Shown: positions 8,547-18,771 of the stretch, one piece after another
Layout of the letters: the number at the start of each line of letters is the position of its first letter
Position numbering within the stretch: the stretch's first letter is position 1
Source: Roseithermus sacchariphilus
Lineage (GTDB): Bacteria; Bacteroidota; Rhodothermia; Rhodothermales; MEBIC09517
Assembly (NCBI GenBank): GCA_003285105.1
Contig: CP030158.1
Span: 2,766,501 to 2,830,500 of the forward strand
Direction of reading: 5' to 3'
DNA: 64,000 nucleotides
Translations under genes and position numbers: made by a program
The notes under the pieces: model-generated
The model's database searches: none
What the model was told of the DNA's origin: nothing
Seen by the model: the letters and a program-made list of their open reading frames with translations, nothing else

Positions 8547-10529
8547 ATGCGTGAGGAGATCGAGCACCGCCGCGCGGAGGCTGAGGCGCTGCTGCGACGT
8601 CACTGGGGCTATGCCGGGTTCCGGCCCGGCCAGTGGGAGGCCGTGGCGGCGGTGCTGGCGGGGGAGGATGCGCTGACGGTGCTGCCCACGGGAGGGGGGA
8701 AGTCGCTGTGCTATCAGCTGCCGGCGCTCATGCAGGAGGGGCTGACCCTGGTGATCTCGCCGCTGATCGCGCTGATGCAGGATCAGGTGGCCGGCCTGCA
8801 GGCCCGCGGGATCCCGGCGGCCTTCATCAACAGCACCCTGCGGCCGGCCGAGGTCGAGCAGCGCTGGACGGATGCCGAGTTCGGGCGGTATCGCCTGCTC
8901 TACGTCGCCCCGGAGCGGTTGCAGACGGAGTGGTTCCAGGCCCGCGCGGCGCGGCTGGGGGTGACGTTGCTGGCGGTGGACGAGGCGCATTGCGTGAGCG
9001 AGTGGGGCCATCACTTCCGGCCGGCGTACCGGCGCATCGCCGAGGCGCGTCAGGCTCTGGGCGACCCGCCGATGCTGGCCGTGACGGCCACCGCCACGCC
9101 GCAGGTCCGGCAGGACATCGTCGAAGGGCTCGGCCTGCGCTCGCCGCGGGTGCTGGTGCGGGGCTTCGACCGCCCCAACGTGGTCTGGTCCATCTTCCGC
9201 ACGGACAACAAGCACGCGAAGCTGCTGGACGTGGTGCGGGGCGTGCCGGGCAGCGGCATCGTCTACGCGGCCACGCGGCAGGGAGCCGAGACCTGGGCCG
9301 ACCGGCTGGCGCAGGCGGGCGTCACCGCCGCCGCCTACCACGGCGGCCTCCCCGCGCCCGATCGCAAAGCCATCCAGGAAGCGTGGCTCTCCGGGGCCTA
9401 TCGGGTCGTCGCCGCCACCAACGCCTTCGGGATGGGCATCGACAAGCCGGACGTCCGCTTCGTCGTCCACGTGGATCTGCCGGCCTCGCTGGAGGCGTAC
9501 TACCAGGAGGCCGGGCGGGCCGGCCGCGACGGCGAGCGGGCCTACGCGGTGCTGCTCGTGCAGGAGCAGGACGTGCACACGCAGGAGGTGCTGATCGAAG
9601 AGAGCCACCCCTCGGCGGCCGACGTGCGGCGCGTCTACGACACCGTGTGCAGCCTTGCCCAGATCGCCATCGGCTCGTTGCCGGACGGCCCCGTGCAGGC
9701 CGATCTGGACCTGGTGTGTCAGGTGACCGGGTTCGGGCCGTCGAAGGTGCGCATGGCGATCGAACTGCTGGCCCGCCAGGGCGTCTGGCAGCGGGTCCCC
9801 GCCCGCCGTCACCACGGACACATCCGCTTCCTGCAATCGGCCGACGCGCTGCGGCGCTACCGGGCGTCGCTGGAAAACCGGGCCCTGGCCGACTTCATCG
9901 ACCGCCTGCTGCGCACCGTTCACGCCGACGCCTTCGCGCAGTGGTGGGAGATCGACCTGCGGCTGCTGGAGCGGCGCACGGGGCTGCCCCGCGATCGGTT
10001 GCAGCGGGGACTGGCCTACCTGCAGGAGCGCCACCTGCTGCAATGGCGGCCGCCCGGCCAGGCCGAGCAGCTGCTCTTCGCCGCGCCCCGCGCCCAGCGC
10101 GTGCCCGTGGACGACCTCGCCGTGCGCCGGGCGCGCCGGCAGGCCGAGGCACGCCTGCAGGACATGGTGCGGTATGCTCGCTCCGTCACCTGCCGCCGCC
10201 AGTTCCTCCTGGCCTATTTCGGCGAAGCGGCCCCGGCCCGCTGCGGGGCCTGCGATCTGTGCCTGGGGCGCCACCGCCCCGTCGTCATCACCACCGCCGA
10301 CGAGCCGGTGCTGCGCCAGGTGCTCCAGCACGTCGCCGACGGGTTGAGCCGGGAGGCCTGGTCTTTCCCCGAGGCCGGTTCGGCCGCCGGCCGCCTCGAC
10401 GGGCTCGTCGACTGGCTGGTGCAGGAGGGCTACCTCATCCCCCGCTCGCCCCTGGCCGGCACGTTCGACCTGACCGACAAGGCCCGCGGCTTCCTGGCCC
10501 GGTGGACCCCGCGCCCGGAGCAGGGATGA
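8547..10529 (+). CDS. recQ: RecQ family ATP-dependent DNA helicase
   Basis: RecQ is a 3'-5' helicase that unwinds forks, gaps and recombination intermediates. The GFRPGQWEAV Q-motif is near residue 24, Walker A PTGGGKS has Lys52, the DEAH box with WGHHF follows near residue 145, and motif VI GRAGRDG is near 340. The RecQ zinc-binding region is CRRQFLLAYFGE followed by three more cysteines (CGACDLC). A partial winged-helix region finishes the 660-residue protein, and there is no HRDC domain. I prefer the ATG at 8547 (MREEIE), with AGGGGG a few bases upstream. An in-frame ATG at 8496 would overlap the divergent glycosyltransferase. Confidence 0.93.
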   Translation: MREEIEHRRAEAEALLRRHWGYAGFRPGQWEAVAAVLAGEDALTVLPTGGGKSLCYQLPALMQEGLTLVISPLIALMQDQVAGLQARGIPAAFINSTLRPAEVEQRWTDAEFGRYRLLYVAPERLQTEWFQARAARLGVTLLAVDEAHCVSEWGHHFRPAYRRIAEARQALGDPPMLAVTATATPQVRQDIVEGLGLRSPRVLVRGFDRPNVVWSIFRTDNKHAKLLDVVRGVPGSGIVYAATRQGAETWADRLAQAGVTAAAYHGGLPAPDRKAIQEAWLSGAYRVVAATNAFGMGIDKPDVRFVVHVDLPASLEAYYQEAGRAGRDGERAYAVLLVQEQDVHTQEVLIEESHPSAADVRRVYDTVCSLAQIAIGSLPDGPVQADLDLVCQVTGFGPSKVRMAIELLARQGVWQRVPARRHHGHIRFLQSADALRRYRASLENRALADFIDRLLRTVHADAFAQWWEIDLRLLERRTGLPRDRLQRGLAYLQERHLLQWRPPGQAEQLLFAAPRAQRVPVDDLAVRRARRQAEARLQDMVRYARSVTCRRQFLLAYFGEAAPARCGACDLCLGRHRPVVITTADEPVLRQVLQHVADGLSREAWSFPEAGSAAGRLDGLVDWLVQEGYLIPRSPLAGTFDLTDKARGFLARWTPRPEQG

Positions 10530-10553
10530 TCCGCCCGCTCCGCCCGGACGGCC

Positions 10554-10919
10554 TCAGGGCGACGGCGGTGGCTCGGACGGACCGGCCGCGTCGGACGTGG
10601 CCGGCCGCATGCTTTCTTCCGTGAGGTGGTCCAGGACGCGGTTGTACAGCTCCAGGTAGGCATCCGGCCGCTCGACGTAGTAGCGGAGGGCCGCCTCGAA
10701 CTCCGCCGGCGTCAGGCCGTGGTGGGCCAGCACCGAGTCCCGCGTGCCGGGCGGGACGTCGTGGACGAGCGAGGCCCGGACGTCGGCCAGATGCAGGTCC
10801 GCCAGGACGGCGACCAGGGTGCTGTCCGCCACGGGCGGGTCCGGTTCGGTCACGACCGAGCAGGCGCCGGCCGTGAGCAGCACGAGCGCGAGGACGCCGC
10901 CGAGCGGAAGGTGCCGCAT
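10554..10919 (-). CDS. DUF4296 family lipoprotein
   Basis: The 121-residue protein starts MRHLPLGGVLALVLLTAGAC, a lipoprotein signal with the modified Cys at 20. The mature part has an ADLHLADVRAS helix and a YYVERPDAYLELYNRVLDHL segment, the pattern of DUF4296, a small Bacteroidota family of unknown function. The ATG at 10919 was chosen for the signal peptide; the open frame continues upstream through hisG without meaning. It ends a run of minus-strand genes (trp cluster, DUF4837, hisG) and its stop is 24 bases from the convergent recQ stop, with no obvious terminator between. Confidence 0.72.
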   Translation of the reverse strand: MRHLPLGGVLALVLLTAGACSVVTEPDPPVADSTLVAVLADLHLADVRASLVHDVPPGTRDSVLAHHGLTPAEFEAALRYYVERPDAYLELYNRVLDHLTEESMRPATSDAAGPSEPPPSP

Positions 10920-10942
10920 GGTCCGGGTCGGGAGGGGAGCGG

Positions 10943-11872
10943 TCAGGGAATGATCTTGTTCAGCGCGTACTCGATGATCCCCTCGGCGCCGGCCTGCTTG
11001 AGCCGGGGAAGCAACGTGCGCACCTGCCGCTCCTCGATGACCGTCTCGATGGCCACCCAGTCCTCCCCCATCGCCAGCGGGGAGATCGTCGGCATCCGCA
11101 GGGCCGGCAGCAGCGCCAGGATGGCCTCGGCGTCTTCGCGGCGGGCGTTCATCTTGATGCCCACCCGGCCCTCGGCCCGGATCGCCCCCTGCATCAGCAT
11201 GGCGATGCTCTCGATCTTCTGGCGCTTCCACGGGTCCTCCCAGGCCGCCTTGTTGGCGATGAGCTGCGTGTTCGAGTGCATCAGCACGTCGACGATGCGC
11301 AGGTTGTTGGCCCGGAGCGACGAGCCGGTTTCCGTCACCTCGACGATGGCGTCCACCAGGTCCGGGCACTTCGCCTCGGTGGCACCCCAGGAGAACTCGA
11401 CGTCGGCCCGGACACCGTGTTCGGCCAGCCACTTCCGCGTGATGTTGACCACCTCCGTGGCGATGCGCTTGCCTTCGAGGTCGTACACCGAGTGGATGTC
11501 CGAGGCCTCCGGGACGGCCAGCACCCAGCGCACCGGCCGCATGCTGCTCTTCGAGTAGATCAGGTCGGCGACGGGGACGACCTCCGCATCGGTCTCGATG
11601 ATCCAGTCTTTGCCCGTGATGCCGGCGTCGAAGACCCCGTCCTCGACGTAGCGCGCCATCTCCTGCGCGCGGACCAGCATGGCCGTCACTTCGTCGTCGT
11701 CGATGGAGGGGAAGTAGGAGCGCTCGCGCACGCTGAAGTGATAGCCGGCGCGGTCCATCAGCTCGAAGGTCGATTCTTGCAGGCTGCCTTTGGGCAGGCC
11801 CAGGCGCAGCACGGGCTTCTGCGCGCCGTCTTCGGAGTGCACGGCGGGTTCGGGAGTGGGATTCAGCGACAT
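10943..11872 (-). CDS. hisG: ATP phosphoribosyltransferase, long form (HisG_L)
   Basis: HisG catalyses the first committed step of histidine synthesis, joining ATP and PRPP, and is feedback-inhibited by histidine. The 309-residue length and the C-terminal ~75-residue ACT-like domain ([30 protein letters not shown] region) identify the homohexameric long form, which needs no His[10 protein letters not shown] near residue 24 and [10 protein letters not shown] near residue 83 are family motifs. No other his gene is in the window. It sits between two lipoprotein genes downstream of the trp genes, which is unusual because hisG normally heads a his operon. PRPP use is shared with TrpD upstream. Confidence 0.93.
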   Translation of the reverse strand: MSLNPTPEPAVHSEDGAQKPVLRLGLPKGSLQESTFELMDRAGYHFSVRERSYFPSIDDDEVTAMLVRAQEMARYVEDGVFDAGITGKDWIIETDAEVVPVADLIYSKSSMRPVRWVLAVPEASDIHSVYDLEGKRIATEVVNITRKWLAEHGVRADVEFSWGATEAKCPDLVDAIVEVTETGSSLRANNLRIVDVLMHSNTQLIANKAAWEDPWKRQKIESIAMLMQGAIRAEGRVGIKMNARREDAEAILALLPALRMPTISPLAMGEDWVAIETVIEERQVRTLLPRLKQAGAEGIIEYALNKIIP

Positions 11873-11902
11873 GGAAACGAAGGGTTGGTCGGAACGGATA
11901 CG

Positions 11903-13084
11903 TCAGTCGGCTTCGCGGTCGGCGCGGCGGGCCTGCTCGACGTCGGCCCGGGTGCGGAAGGTGTAGGCGATCACTTCCGTCTGCCGCAGGAATTCGCGTT
12001 TGGGGAAGTTGGGGGCGAACACCATCCCGTCGATCATGTAGATGCGGCCGCTCTGCTCGTCGTAGAAGGTGTACGTCACGAACGGCCCCCCCATACCGAA
12101 GGGCGTCACGTTGCCCGCCTCGTCGTAGCCGACCATGTGCCAGAGGCCGCGTGTTTCGAAGCCGTAGCGGCCCAGGAAGTTGATGTTCTCGGTCGTCAGC
12201 GGCCGGCGGCGGTCGATCTCGACCCATCCGCCGAGGTTGCCCTGGACGTAACGCTGCGTGAGCGAGTCGCGCGTGTCATAGATCCACGTGGGGTCGTCGA
12301 GCAGCGAGGGGTCGCCGTTTTCGATGTAGGCGATGAAGACGCTGCGCCAGGTGTCGGTGAGGATGCGCCGCAGCCAGACGAAGTTCGTCGTGTCGATGGC
12401 GATCTGGTAGTCGTGCTGGACGCTGACGGCGAAGCCGTGCCGGGCCATGAGCGTGTCTTCCAGGTCGAACTGCCGCTGCTTCTCGAACATGTCGCGTTGC
12501 AGCCGGCGGCGTTCGGCCCGGTTGAAGAGGTAGATCATGTCGTCGGCCTTGTCCAGGATGGCGTCGATCAGGCCCTCCGGCGTGGCGGCGGTGATGAAGT
12601 ACACCTGCTGGTTGCGTCGCCAGAGGTCCTCACGGGGGACGCCCACGGTGGGGACTTCGCCCGAGAGGACGGCCTCCCGCGCCTCCGGCGAGAGCGTGCT
12701 GCGGATGACTCGCGCTTCGTTAGTGCTGTCGCTCAGGGGGGCGACGAAGACGATGTTGCGCAGGCGCTTGACCCGCTCGAAGTCGGCCTCGGTGTCGAGT
12801 TCGACGGCGCGCAGCTCGAAGAGCCGTTCGGGGGTGGGCAGCGTGCCGACGTAGGCGCCCAGCGTGCTGCGCAGCGTATCGCCGACGGGGCCGTTCCAGT
12901 AGGTCGAGTCGATCACGATGACGATCTCCCCGTCCTTGCCCGAGGCCTCCGGCCGGAAGTCGCCGCCGCCGCAGCCGACGGAGGTCAGCAGCGTGCCGAA
13001 GGCCGCGCCGACGGCGAGCAGGGGAATGAGCAGGCGGGCGGTGCGTGAACGGAGGGGCGGAAGGGCAGCGGAGCGTGGCACCAT
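11903..13084 (-). CDS. DUF4837 family lipoprotein
   Basis: The 393-residue exported protein has a basic N-terminus, a hydrophobic stretch and a lipobox-like TSVGC, putting the lipidated Cys at 38. The mature region starts with an EIVIVIDSTYWNGPVGD segment and includes RNIVFVAPL and a GLWHMVGYDEAGNVTPFGMGGPF stretch. These match DUF4837, a Bacteroidota family without known function. It lies 73 bases after trpA and 30 bases before hisG on the same strand, so it may be co-transcribed with the trp genes. Nothing in it suggests a metabolic enzyme; it is probably anchored in the envelope. Confidence 0.75.
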   Translation of the reverse strand: MVPRSAALPPLRSRTARLLIPLLAVGAAFGTLLTSVGCGGGDFRPEASGKDGEIVIVIDSTYWNGPVGDTLRSTLGAYVGTLPTPERLFELRAVELDTEADFERVKRLRNIVFVAPLSDSTNEARVIRSTLSPEAREAVLSGEVPTVGVPREDLWRRNQQVYFITAATPEGLIDAILDKADDMIYLFNRAERRRLQRDMFEKQRQFDLEDTLMARHGFAVSVQHDYQIAIDTTNFVWLRRILTDTWRSVFIAYIENGDPSLLDDPTWIYDTRDSLTQRYVQGNLGGWVEIDRRRPLTTENINFLGRYGFETRGLWHMVGYDEAGNVTPFGMGGPFVTYTFYDEQSGRIYMIDGMVFAPNFPKREFLRQTEVIAYTFRTRADVEQARRADREAD

Positions 13085-13157
13085 GGTCGGGGGGGTGGGT
13101 GGTTGGGGGAAACCCGGCGCTTGAACGCGAGCGGGAAAGCCGGGTTCGACGGCCCGG

Positions 13158-13991
13158 TCAGGGGGCGGCCGCCACGTCGGCGGGCTCGCCGTATTTCAGA
13201 TGGCGCACCAGTTGCTGCACCGCCGCCAGCCGCCGGGCCGGCGTGAGCCTGGCGTCGTCCCACAGCGCCTCGATCTTCGACACCAGCGCCGAGCCGACGA
13301 TGAAGCCGTCGGTGTGGGCGCTCAGCCGCCGTGCGTCGTCGTGGGTTCGGATGCCGAAGCCGACGAGCAGCGGGTTCCGCGTCACCAGGCGCCGGACGCG
13401 CGCCAGGTAGGCCGCCACGGCGTCGACCGCCCCGAGGCCGGTGCCGGTCAGCCCGGTGATCGACACGGCATAGACGAAGGCCGTCGTCAGGGCGTCGGTC
13501 CGCGTCACGCGCTCGTCCGGGGTGTTGGGAGCGACGAGGTGGACCAGCCCCAGGCCGGTCCGCTCGGCGTCGTCGGCCAGGAGGTGGCGTTCCTCCAGCG
13601 GCAGGTCGGGCAGGATGAGGCCATCCACCCCAGAGGAGCGCGCGGCCTCGCAAAAGTTGCTCACGCCGTAGCGAAAGACGGGGTTGGCGTAGCCCATCAG
13701 CAGCACCGGCGTCTCGCTCGTGCGGCGGAAGGCCTCGACCGTGCGGAAGGCGTCGTCCAGCGTCACGCCGTGGCGGAGGGCGCGTTCGCTGGAGCGCTGG
13801 ATCGGCAGTCCCTCGGCGAGGGGATCGCTGAAGGGCATGCCCAGCTCGATGAAGTCGGCCCCGGCCTCGTCCATCGCCTGCAGCAGGGGCAGGGTGCTCT
13901 GCGGGTCGGGAAATCCGTTGGTGAGGAACAGGCCCATGGCCTTGTCTCCCCGGGCCGTGACGGCGGCAATGGCGTCGCGAATGCGGGACAT
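13158..13991 (-). CDS. trpA: Tryptophan synthase alpha subunit
   Basis: TrpA cleaves indole-3-glycerol phosphate to indole and glyceraldehyde 3-phosphate and channels indole to TrpB. The 277-residue TIM barrel has the catalytic Glu49 in [12 protein letters not shown]. The second catalytic acid, Asp60 in the Salmonella enzyme (PLADGP), is Glu here (PLAEGLP), which is conservative but unusual. [11 protein letters not shown] and the phosphate-binding [10 protein letters not shown] and GSALV motifs are present. It follows trpB by 63 bases. An additional ~15 residues at the C-terminus are not distinctive. Function is secure from context; activity with the Glu substitution is inferred. Confidence 0.95.
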   Translation of the reverse strand: MSRIRDAIAAVTARGDKAMGLFLTNGFPDPQSTLPLLQAMDEAGADFIELGMPFSDPLAEGLPIQRSSERALRHGVTLDDAFRTVEAFRRTSETPVLLMGYANPVFRYGVSNFCEAARSSGVDGLILPDLPLEERHLLADDAERTGLGLVHLVAPNTPDERVTRTDALTTAFVYAVSITGLTGTGLGAVDAVAAYLARVRRLVTRNPLLVGFGIRTHDDARRLSAHTDGFIVGSALVSKIEALWDDARLTPARRLAAVQQLVRHLKYGEPADVAAAP

Positions 13992-14054
13992 GGGGGAAGC
14001 GGTGGGGGGTGAAGGAAGGTGCGGTCCGGCCCGGAGCGGCCGGTGGTGGAGGGG

Positions 14055-15263
14055 CTAGAGGTGTGCGGCGATGGTGTCCATGTCTTTGTCGCCCCGGCCG
14101 GAGCAGTTGACCACCACGACCTGATCCGGGCGCATCTCGGCGGCCAGGGCCGGCAGGGCGGCGAGGGCGTGAGCCGTTTCCAGCGCCGGGATGATGCCCT
14201 CGGTGCGGGAGAGCAGCTTCACGGCCTCCATGGTTTCGGCGTCGGTGGCGGCGCGGTACTGCACGCGGCCGGCGTCTTTCAGGAAGGCGTGCTCCGGCCC
14301 CACGCCCGGGTAGTCGAGCCCGGCCGAGATGGAGTGCGCCAGCTGGACCTGTCCGGCGTCGTCCTGCAGCAGGTAGCTCATCGCACCGTGGAGGATGCCC
14401 GGGCGGCCCTGCGTGAGCGTGGCCGCATGGCGGGCGTGGAGGCCTTCGCCGGCCGCCTCCACGCCGTAGAGCGCCACGTCGGCATCGTTCAGGAAGGGAT
14501 AGAAGATGCCCATCGCGTTCGAGCCTCCGCCGACGCAGGCCACCACGGCGTCCGGCGTCTCACGGCCTTCGGCCTCGGCCAGTTGCCGCCGCGTCTCCTC
14601 GCCGATGACCCGGTGGAAGTCGCGCACCATCATCGGATAGGGGTGCGGCCCCACGACCGACCCGATGATGTAGAAGGTGTCCCGCACGTTTGTCACCCAG
14701 TCCCGGATCGCCTCGTTCGTGGCGTCTTTGAGCGTCCGGCTGCCGCTGGTGACGGGGCGCACCTCGGCGCCGAGCAGCTCCATCCGGCGGACGTTGAGCC
14801 GCTGCCGTTCGGTGTCTTCGGCGCCCATGTAGACGACGCACGTCAGCCCGAACTTGGCGCACACGGTGGCCGTTGCGACGCCGTGCTGGCCGGCGCCCGT
14901 CTCGGCGATGATGCGGCGCTTGCCCATGCGCCGGGCGAGCAGGATCTGGCCGATGGTGTTGTTGATCTTGTGCGCCCCGGTGTGGCACAGGTCCTCGCGT
15001 TTCAGGTAGATCCGGGGACCGCCGAGGTGGGCGGTCAGCCGGTCGGCGAAGGTCAGCGGGGTGGGGCGGCCCACGTAGTCACGCAGCAGCGCGCGGAACG
15101 TCTCGTCGAAGGACGGATCGGTGCGGGCCTCCCGGTAGGCGGCCTTGAGCTCTTCCAGCGCGGGAATCAGGATCTCCGGCACGAACGTCCCCCCGTACGG
15201 GCCGAAGTGGCCTCGCTCGTCGGGCGCGGTGTAGGGGGTGGCCGGGGCAACGGATGCGGTCAT
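14055..15263 (-). CDS. trpB: Tryptophan synthase beta subunit
   Basis: TrpB condenses indole with serine using pyridoxal phosphate. The 402-residue protein is of the standard TrpB1 type that pairs with TrpA. The PLP lysine is Lys99 in [10 protein letters not shown], and [12 protein letters not shown] near residue 240 is the phosphate-binding glycine loop. RPTPL and GRGDKD (near the C-terminus) are also conserved. It lies between trpF and trpA with gaps of 54 and 63 bases, so the three genes are probably co-transcribed and the two subunits made together. Confidence 0.97.
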   Translation of the reverse strand: MTASVAPATPYTAPDERGHFGPYGGTFVPEILIPALEELKAAYREARTDPSFDETFRALLRDYVGRPTPLTFADRLTAHLGGPRIYLKREDLCHTGAHKINNTIGQILLARRMGKRRIIAETGAGQHGVATATVCAKFGLTCVVYMGAEDTERQRLNVRRMELLGAEVRPVTSGSRTLKDATNEAIRDWVTNVRDTFYIIGSVVGPHPYPMMVRDFHRVIGEETRRQLAEAEGRETPDAVVACVGGGSNAMGIFYPFLNDADVALYGVEAAGEGLHARHAATLTQGRPGILHGAMSYLLQDDAGQVQLAHSISAGLDYPGVGPEHAFLKDAGRVQYRAATDAETMEAVKLLSRTEGIIPALETAHALAALPALAAEMRPDQVVVVNCSGRGDKDMDTIAAHL

Positions 15264-15317
15264 GAGTACGAGAAAGCAGGTGGGAGAAAGCCGGTGGCAG
15301 CGCGGGGCGGCGAGGCG

Positions 15318-15974
15318 TCAGCGCGCGTCCTCGTTCGACGCGGCGCGCAGGGCGTCGAAGGCCTCGAAGAACGCCGCGAGCCGGTCGACGTCCTTGATGC
15401 CCGGCGCCGATTCGACGCTGCTGCTGAGGTCGACGCCGTGCGGGCGCATGGTGTGGACGGCCTCGGCCACGTTGGCGGCGCCGATGCCGCCGGCCAGGAA
15501 CAGCGGGAAGTCCGCCGACAGCTCCCGGGCCAGGCGCCAGTTGAACGATTCGCCCGTGCCGCCCCAGAGGTTGGTCCGGTGCGTGTCGAGCAGGAAGTAG
15601 TCGACGCAGTCCGCGTAGGGCGCCATCAGCATCCGCAGTTGCTCGGCCGAGGCGTCGCTGACCACCGGGATCGCCTTGATGACGGGGCGGTCGATGGCGG
15701 CGCAGACGGCCGGAGGCTCGGTGCCGTGCAGCTGCACCCAGGTGAACCCCGCCTCGTCGGCGATGCGGTTGACCGTGTCGGCCGTTTCGTTGACGAAGAC
15801 GCCGACGGGCTCGGGGCCGTAGACCCACTCGATGATGGCCCGGGCCGTCTGCGGGTCCACGTAGCGCGGGCTGTCCGGGACCTGGATGAAGCCGAGGAAG
15901 TCGGCTCCGGCTCCGGCGCAGTAGCGGGCGTCCTCCAGGCGGGTGATGCCGCAGATCTTCAGTTTCAGCGTCAT
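15318..15974 (-). CDS. trpF: Phosphoribosylanthranilate isomerase
   Basis: TrpF isomerises phosphoribosylanthranilate to CdRP, the third step of Trp synthesis. It is a 218-residue TIM barrel with the catalytic Cys8 in [11 protein letters not shown] and the general-acid Asp in [16 protein letters not shown] near residue 191. GGTGESFNW and AGGIGAANV are the usual phosphate-site motifs. It is a free-standing protein, not fused to TrpC as in enterobacteria, and lies between trpC and trpB with short gaps. Confidence 0.95.
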   Translation of the reverse strand: MTLKLKICGITRLEDARYCAGAGADFLGFIQVPDSPRYVDPQTARAIIEWVYGPEPVGVFVNETADTVNRIADEAGFTWVQLHGTEPPAVCAAIDRPVIKAIPVVSDASAEQLRMLMAPYADCVDYFLLDTHRTNLWGGTGESFNWRLARELSADFPLFLAGGIGAANVAEAVHTMRPHGVDLSSSVESAPGIKDVDRLAAFFEAFDALRAASNEDAR

Positions 15975-16005
15975 GGCGGGAACGGGTCGGTGTGGGGGGA
16001 GGGCG

Positions 16006-16824
16006 TCAGCCGACGAGGCGCAGCGGCTGGTCGAGCCGGCGGCGGGTTTGCTCCATCAGGTCGGCGAGGGCCGCGCCCGGATGCGGCGCGCGCATGAACG
16101 CCTCGCCGATCAGCACGGCGTCGATGCCGTGGCGGCGCAGGTGGGCCAGCGTGTCCGCCGATTCGCCGAGGCCGCTCTCCGAGACGCGGACGACGTGGTC
16201 CGGCGCCATCGCGAACGTGCGCAGCGAGTGCTCGACGTCCACCTCGAAGGTGCGCAGGTCACGGTTGTTGACCCCGAGGATCTGGACCTGGTCGAAGTCG
16301 ATCCGCTCCAGTTCGCGGGGGTCGTAGACCTCGACGAGGCAGGAGAGCCCCAGCTCGGTGGCGGCGGCGTGGAGGTCGTAGAGCCGGGAGGCCTCCAGCG
16401 CCGCGGCGATGAGGAGCACGGCATCGGCCCCGTAGGCCCGCGCCTCGATCAGCTGGTACGGGTCGATGATGAAGTCCTTTCGCAGCAGCGGCAGGTCCAC
16501 CGTCTGCCGGACGAGGGCGAGGTTGTCGAGCGAGCCCTGGAAGTGGATCGGCTCGGTCAGGACCGAGATGGCGCGGGCGCCGCCGTGCTTGTACTGGTTG
16601 GCGAGTTCGCGGACGGGGAAGTCGGCGCGGATGAGGCCTCTGGAGGGCGAGGCCCGTTTGATTTCGGCGATGACGGCGATGGGATCGTGCCGCAGGGCCG
16701 GGGCCAGGGGCAGCGTGGGGCTGTGGAAGAACGGGCGGTCCATGAGCTGCCGGGCCGGGATGAGGGCCTTGCGGCGGGCGACGAGGGCGCGCGTGTCGTT
16801 CAGGATGGCATCGAGGATGGTCAT
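16006..16824 (-). CDS. trpC: Indole-3-glycerol-phosphate synthase
   Basis: TrpC closes the indole ring by converting CdRP to indole-3-glycerol phosphate. It is a 272-residue TIM barrel. [19 protein letters not shown] near residues 51-69 holds the catalytic Glu and Lys56, and [13 protein letters not shown] near residue 115 has the second catalytic Lys. [17 protein letters not shown] and LIGEAFMR complete the phosphate site. It stands 31 bases before trpF. A 182-base gap separates it from trpD; that gap holds a small ORF and a GC-rich hairpin. Confidence 0.96.
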   Translation of the reverse strand: MTILDAILNDTRALVARRKALIPARQLMDRPFFHSPTLPLAPALRHDPIAVIAEIKRASPSRGLIRADFPVRELANQYKHGGARAISVLTEPIHFQGSLDNLALVRQTVDLPLLRKDFIIDPYQLIEARAYGADAVLLIAAALEASRLYDLHAAATELGLSCLVEVYDPRELERIDFDQVQILGVNNRDLRTFEVDVEHSLRTFAMAPDHVVRVSESGLGESADTLAHLRRHGIDAVLIGEAFMRAPHPGAALADLMEQTRRRLDQPLRLVG

Positions 16825-16887
16825 GGTCGGAGGATCTGGCGTGAGCGATGGCAGCGGATGCGGGCATGGCCCGGTGCTGCGGGCCGG

Positions 16888-16965
16888 TCAGGACCCGCCG
16901 TGCCCGGAAGCGGCGGGCCCGCGGCTAAATCGCTCGTCGAACACGATGGGGCGGGATCGGTGCAT
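16888..16965 (-). CDS. Possible 25-codon small ORF between trpD and trpC
   Basis: Within the 182-base trpD-trpC gap the minus strand has an ATG at 16965 preceded by a clear GGAGG, stopping at 16888. The peptide (MHRSRPIVFDERFSRG and onward) has no Trp codons and no known relatives that I recognise. A stable GC-rich hairpin overlaps its 3' end: GGCCCGCCG and CGGCGGGTCC arms around 16889-16922, with no T-run after it. It may be a chance ORF, a coupling element for trpC, or part of an RNA processing site. Confidence 0.22.
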   Translation of the reverse strand: MHRSRPIVFDERFSRGPAASGHGGS

Positions 16966-17006
16966 GGTCCTCCGAGGAGCGTCTCGTCGAGGTGGGGGGA
17001 TGCGGA

Positions 17007-18053
17007 TCAGGCGGCCGGTCGCACGTCGTGCGAGGCCGCCACCAGGCGGTCGAGGGCGGCCCGGGCGGCGCCGGAGTCGATGCTCTCGCGGGCCGCGTCG
17101 AAGCAGGCCGTCAGGTCGTCGAAGCGGCCGCTCACGTAGAGCCCGTAGGCGGCGTTCAGGAGCACGACCACGCGGTGCGGGCCCCATTCGCCGTCGAGCA
17201 CCCGCCGGATGAGGGCGGCGTTGTCCTCGGCCGTGCCGCCCCGGATGGCGTCGAGCGGGAAGCGCGCCAGGCCATGCTGCTCGGGGCGGATGGTGAGGGG
17301 TTTGAGGTAGGCGTCGCGCTCCGTGGCCTGCTCCCGGGCCGAGTAGAAGAAGCCCCGGGTGGGCGCGGCGACCGAGATCTCGTCGAGGCCGTCCTGCGCG
17401 TGTACGGCCAGCACCTGCTCGGCGTCCAGCTCGGCCAGGATGGTGGCCATGCTCCGGGCCACCTCCTCGTTGAAGGCCCCCACGAGCTGCCGCCGGACGC
17501 CGGCCGGGTTGCACAGCGGCCCGAGGATGTTGAAGAACGTCCGCACCCCCAGCGTGCGCCGGATCGGCATGACGTGCTTCAGGGCCGGGTGGTAGAGCGG
17601 GGCGTAGATGAAGGCAATGCCCGCCTCGCGCAGGCACGTCTCGACCCCGTCCGGCCCCAGTTCGACCTCGACGCCGAGCGCCCGCATCACGTCCGCCGAC
17701 CCCGCGTTCGAGGAGATCGAGCGGTTGCCGTGTTTGGCGACCGTGACCCCGGCGCCGGCACAGACGAAGGCCGCCGCCGTCGAGATGTTGAACGTGCCGG
17801 ACCGGTCGCCGCCGGTGCCGCAGAGGTCGATGGCGTGGGGATCGTCCAGCCGGACCGGCACGGCATAGGCGCGCATGACGCGGGTGAAGCCGACCAGTTC
17901 GGCCGTGGTTTCGCCGCGGGCGCGCAGTCCCATCAGGAACGCGGCCACGTGTTCGGGTTCGGCCTGGCCCTGCATCATGAGGTGCATGGCCTCTTCGGCC
18001 TGGTCCTGCGTCAGGGGTTCGCCTTCGGCGATGAGGTTCAGGTACGCCTGCAT
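17007..18053 (-). CDS. trpD: Anthranilate phosphoribosyltransferase
   Basis: TrpD transfers phosphoribose from PRPP to anthranilate. I chose the ATG at 18053 (MQAYLNLIAEG), which gives 348 residues and the family's usual start. A GTG at 18080, four bases after the trpG stop, would add nine residues and is a real alternative. DLCGTGGDRSGTFNISTA is the PRPP glycine loop, and KHGNRSISSNAGSADV is the conserved anthranilate/PRPP site. It is not fused to the TrpG amidotransferase as in E. coli. Confidence 0.95.
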   Translation of the reverse strand: MQAYLNLIAEGEPLTQDQAEEAMHLMMQGQAEPEHVAAFLMGLRARGETTAELVGFTRVMRAYAVPVRLDDPHAIDLCGTGGDRSGTFNISTAAAFVCAGAGVTVAKHGNRSISSNAGSADVMRALGVEVELGPDGVETCLREAGIAFIYAPLYHPALKHVMPIRRTLGVRTFFNILGPLCNPAGVRRQLVGAFNEEVARSMATILAELDAEQVLAVHAQDGLDEISVAAPTRGFFYSAREQATERDAYLKPLTIRPEQHGLARFPLDAIRGGTAEDNAALIRRVLDGEWGPHRVVVLLNAAYGLYVSGRFDDLTACFDAARESIDSGAARAALDRLVAASHDVRPAA

Positions 18054-18084
18054 AGCGGGATGGGAGTGCGGCAGAGACACGGGT

Positions 18085-18684
<600 letters not shown>

Positions 18685-18771
18685 GATCGTGAAGGCAGGT
18701 TCGCGGATGCGGGGAGGCCGGTGGACGGACGCCGTGCTCGCCTCCCCCGGACGCCCGGCGGCAGCCACCGG

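Noticed and set aside
10554-12227. A 557-codon minus-strand frame covering the DUF4296 gene and most of hisG
   Set aside because: Only the last 121 codons have a signal peptide and family features. The upstream part is the out-of-frame shadow of hisG.
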